This document shows positions 62,874-64,000 of a stretch of 64,000 bases of DNA, piece after piece. Under the pieces are notes generated by a model. That model worked only from the letters and a program-made list of their open reading frames with translations, searched no databases and had not been told where the DNA came from. This DNA comes from Solirubrobacterales bacterium (GTDB lineage: Bacteria; Actinomycetota; Thermoleophilia; Solirubrobacterales; Solirubrobacteraceae). Position numbers and translations under genes: made by a program. Numbering within the stretch: position 1 is the stretch's first letter; each line of letters opens with the position of its first letter. The stretch covers positions 39,855 through 103,854 of the forward strand of contig DAIDME010000045.1 in the NCBI GenBank assembly GCA_027449125.1. The letters run 5' to 3'.

Positions 62874-64000
62874 TCAGCGTGCAGAGGGAACGTCGACCGC
62901 GAGGACCGACTGCGGGCGGAACCCGCGCCGGCGCGACATGCGGTAACGGATCCTCACGCTCCAGCGGCCGGGGCGAAGCACACCGGTGAGCGTGAACCTG
63001 TAGGCGCCTGTGCGCCGCACGCGCAGCAGCCGCCTCACTCGCAACCGATGGTCTGCGCCGAGCAACGTGGCGACGGCGCCGAGGCCGGCCAGCCGGACGG
63101 AGGCCTCGACCCGCACGGTCAGCCTGCCCAGACGACCGAGGCGGCTGCGCACACCGACCGGAAACCACGGCCGTGTCGCCAGCGCACCGCCGCGCTGCTC
63201 GTGGATGCCGCCGGCGCTAGCGGTCGGAATGCCAGCCCAGCGGCAGCTGTCGCCGTGGCGTTCGCACGGGGGCAGCTGGCCGCGCTCCGCAGCCCAGCTG
63301 AAGGCCAGCGGTTCGCGCCCCGGTGCGGCCCCGATCCCAAGGACCTCAGCGAACGACTGTCGGCCGTAGAGACCGCGACCGGCCGCATGGCCCACATCGC
63401 TGAAGCCGGCGCCGATCACGCAGCGCGAGCCGCACGCTGTCGCGCCGGCGGCGCGCAGGATGATGTCCCGGTGGCTCCAGCAGCCGGCGCGGTCGTGCAA
63501 CGAGCAGCCCAGATTCTCGGATGCCCCGTCCGGGAAGATGCCGTCCGCGTAGACCCAATCGGCCATCACCACGATGGCGTTGGGCTCGCCGCCGGCCCAC
63601 ACGCTCTCAAACGGCGGCACGCCGGCGCCGCCGGCGCTCGGATCCCGGCCGGCGTCGGCACCGGCCTGTGCGGCCACGTCCAGAGCAGCCACCAGGCCCC
63701 TGTATGCGGGCAAGCCGCGGGCGGTGCGCTCGAGCTCTGTGAGGACGAAGAGCTGCTGGGCCACGGTCAGCGTCGCCCAGTTGGCCGGGAGCATCACCGG
63801 GCCCAGCCCCTCGCTGCGGCGACCGGCGTTGAGCATGGCCAACGACCCCCTGAGACAACCCGGCGTGTAGTCGCTCGCGCCGGTGCAGGCCGGCCAGAGA
63901 TACTGCGCGATCGCCAGCGAGTAGCGAGGGTTCTGCAGCGCGCGCACGTCCCGCCGCGCCGCCCGCGCCGCCCGCGCCGCCCGCGCCGCCCGCGCCGCCC
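62874..64000 (-). CDS. CAP-like secreted protein (5' end outside window)
   Basis: The reading frame stays open to the right edge, so the true start is outside. The visible product begins with Arg-Ala-Ala repeats, then LAMLNAGRRSEGLGP and QQLFVLTELERTARGLPAY, and NLGCSLHDRAGCWSHRDIIL with paired cysteines, similar to CAP/SCP-like secreted proteins. A beta-rich C-terminal domain (about 245-355 from GTG 63947) follows. It probably is exported, but the signal lies beyond the window. Confidence 0.65.
   Translation of the reverse strand, partial: AARAARAARAARAARRDVRALQNPRYSLAIAQYLWPACTGASDYTPGCLRGSLAMLNAGRRSEGLGPVMLPANWATLTVAQQLFVLTELERTARGLPAYRGLVAALDVAAQAGADAGRDPSAGGAGVPPFESVWAGGEPNAIVVMADWVYADGIFPDGASENLGCSLHDRAGCWSHRDIILRAAGATACGSRCVIGAGFSDVGHAAGRGLYGRQSFAEVLGIGAAPGREPLAFSWAAERGQLPPCERHGDSCRWAGIPTASAGGIHEQRGGALATRPWFPVGVRSRLGRLGRLTVRVEASVRLAGLGAVATLLGADHRLRVRRLLRVRRTGAYRFTLTGVLRPGRWSVRIRYRMSRRRGFRPQSVLAVDVPSAR
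63961..64000. repeat. 9-bp tandem repeat GCCCGCGCC
   Basis: Four full copies and the beginning of a fifth run to the window edge. On the minus strand they encode Arg-Ala-Ala units in the CAP-like gene. Confidence 0.85.

Noticed and set aside
63961..64000. CRISPR array
   Set aside because: The units are 9 bp and contiguous without spacers, and are translated in frame.
1..64000. Prophage, insertion sequence or integrated element
   Set aside because: No transposase, integrase, phage structural gene or terminal repeats were seen, and composition seems uniform.

Overview
The window is very GC-rich, densely coded DNA. Its genes often overlap by 1-8 bp and start frequently with GTG. Flagella, a CheC/CheD/FliY chemotaxis set, polyphosphate genes, VKOR, MacAB-like efflux with Cys/Gly-rich lipoproteins and many secreted actinobacterial-type proteins suggest a motile, free-living actinobacterium. 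The best guess is class Thermoleophilia (Solirubrobacter/Conexibacter/Patulibacter relatives). This is inferred from gene content; no rRNA gene is present to confirm it.

Region 1 (1-14180, + strand) is a chemotaxis and flagellar export operon: cheA (5' cut by the window edge), cheC, cheD, fliM, fliY, cheY, fliO, fliP, fliQ, fliR, flhB, flhA, flhF, a PilZ protein and two small unknown genes. Region 2 (14247-25580) follows. The flagellin gene has a near-perfect sigma-28 promoter. Next to it is a run of very large multidomain glycosyltransferase/methyltransferase genes, whose first member also has a sigma-28-like promoter. A convergent gene for a putative muramidase-like protein has a third. Together these suggest a late-flagellar regulon containing the filament, its probable glycosylation enzymes and a wall-active protein.

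Region 3 (25625-32745) is a phosphate/polyphosphate block: phoU, a free-standing winged-helix paralogue of the adjacent OmpR-type regulator, VKOR, ppx-HD, sixA and ppk. Region 4 (32759-44516, - strand) carries an HtrA protease, acetoacetyl-CoA synthetase, a five-gene MacAB-like export operon (fusion protein, ATPase, permease, OB-like membrane protein, Cys/Gly-rich lipoprotein), its probable two-component system, and a saccharopine-dehydrogenase-like reductase.

Region 5 (44612-64000) is mixed housekeeping and accessory: GNAT, FAD oxidase, CHAP amidase, GST, DsbA-like protein, ABC exporter, GH15 glucoamylase/trehalase, a GAF-histidine kinase with a NarL-type regulator, a three-gene KAS III / carboxyltransferase / thioester reductase unit, a luciferase-like oxidoreductase, SRPBCC, MDR reductase and secreted proteins. 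The last gene runs off the window in a 9-bp tandem repeat. No tRNA, rRNA, CRISPR array, insertion sequence or prophage was recognised.

The strongest unusual signals are the shared sigma-28 promoters, the fused glycosyltransferases, a perfect 23-bp inverted repeat between two of them, altered motifs in FlhF, CheD and FliY, and glycine-rich segments shared by three proteins of the efflux operon.
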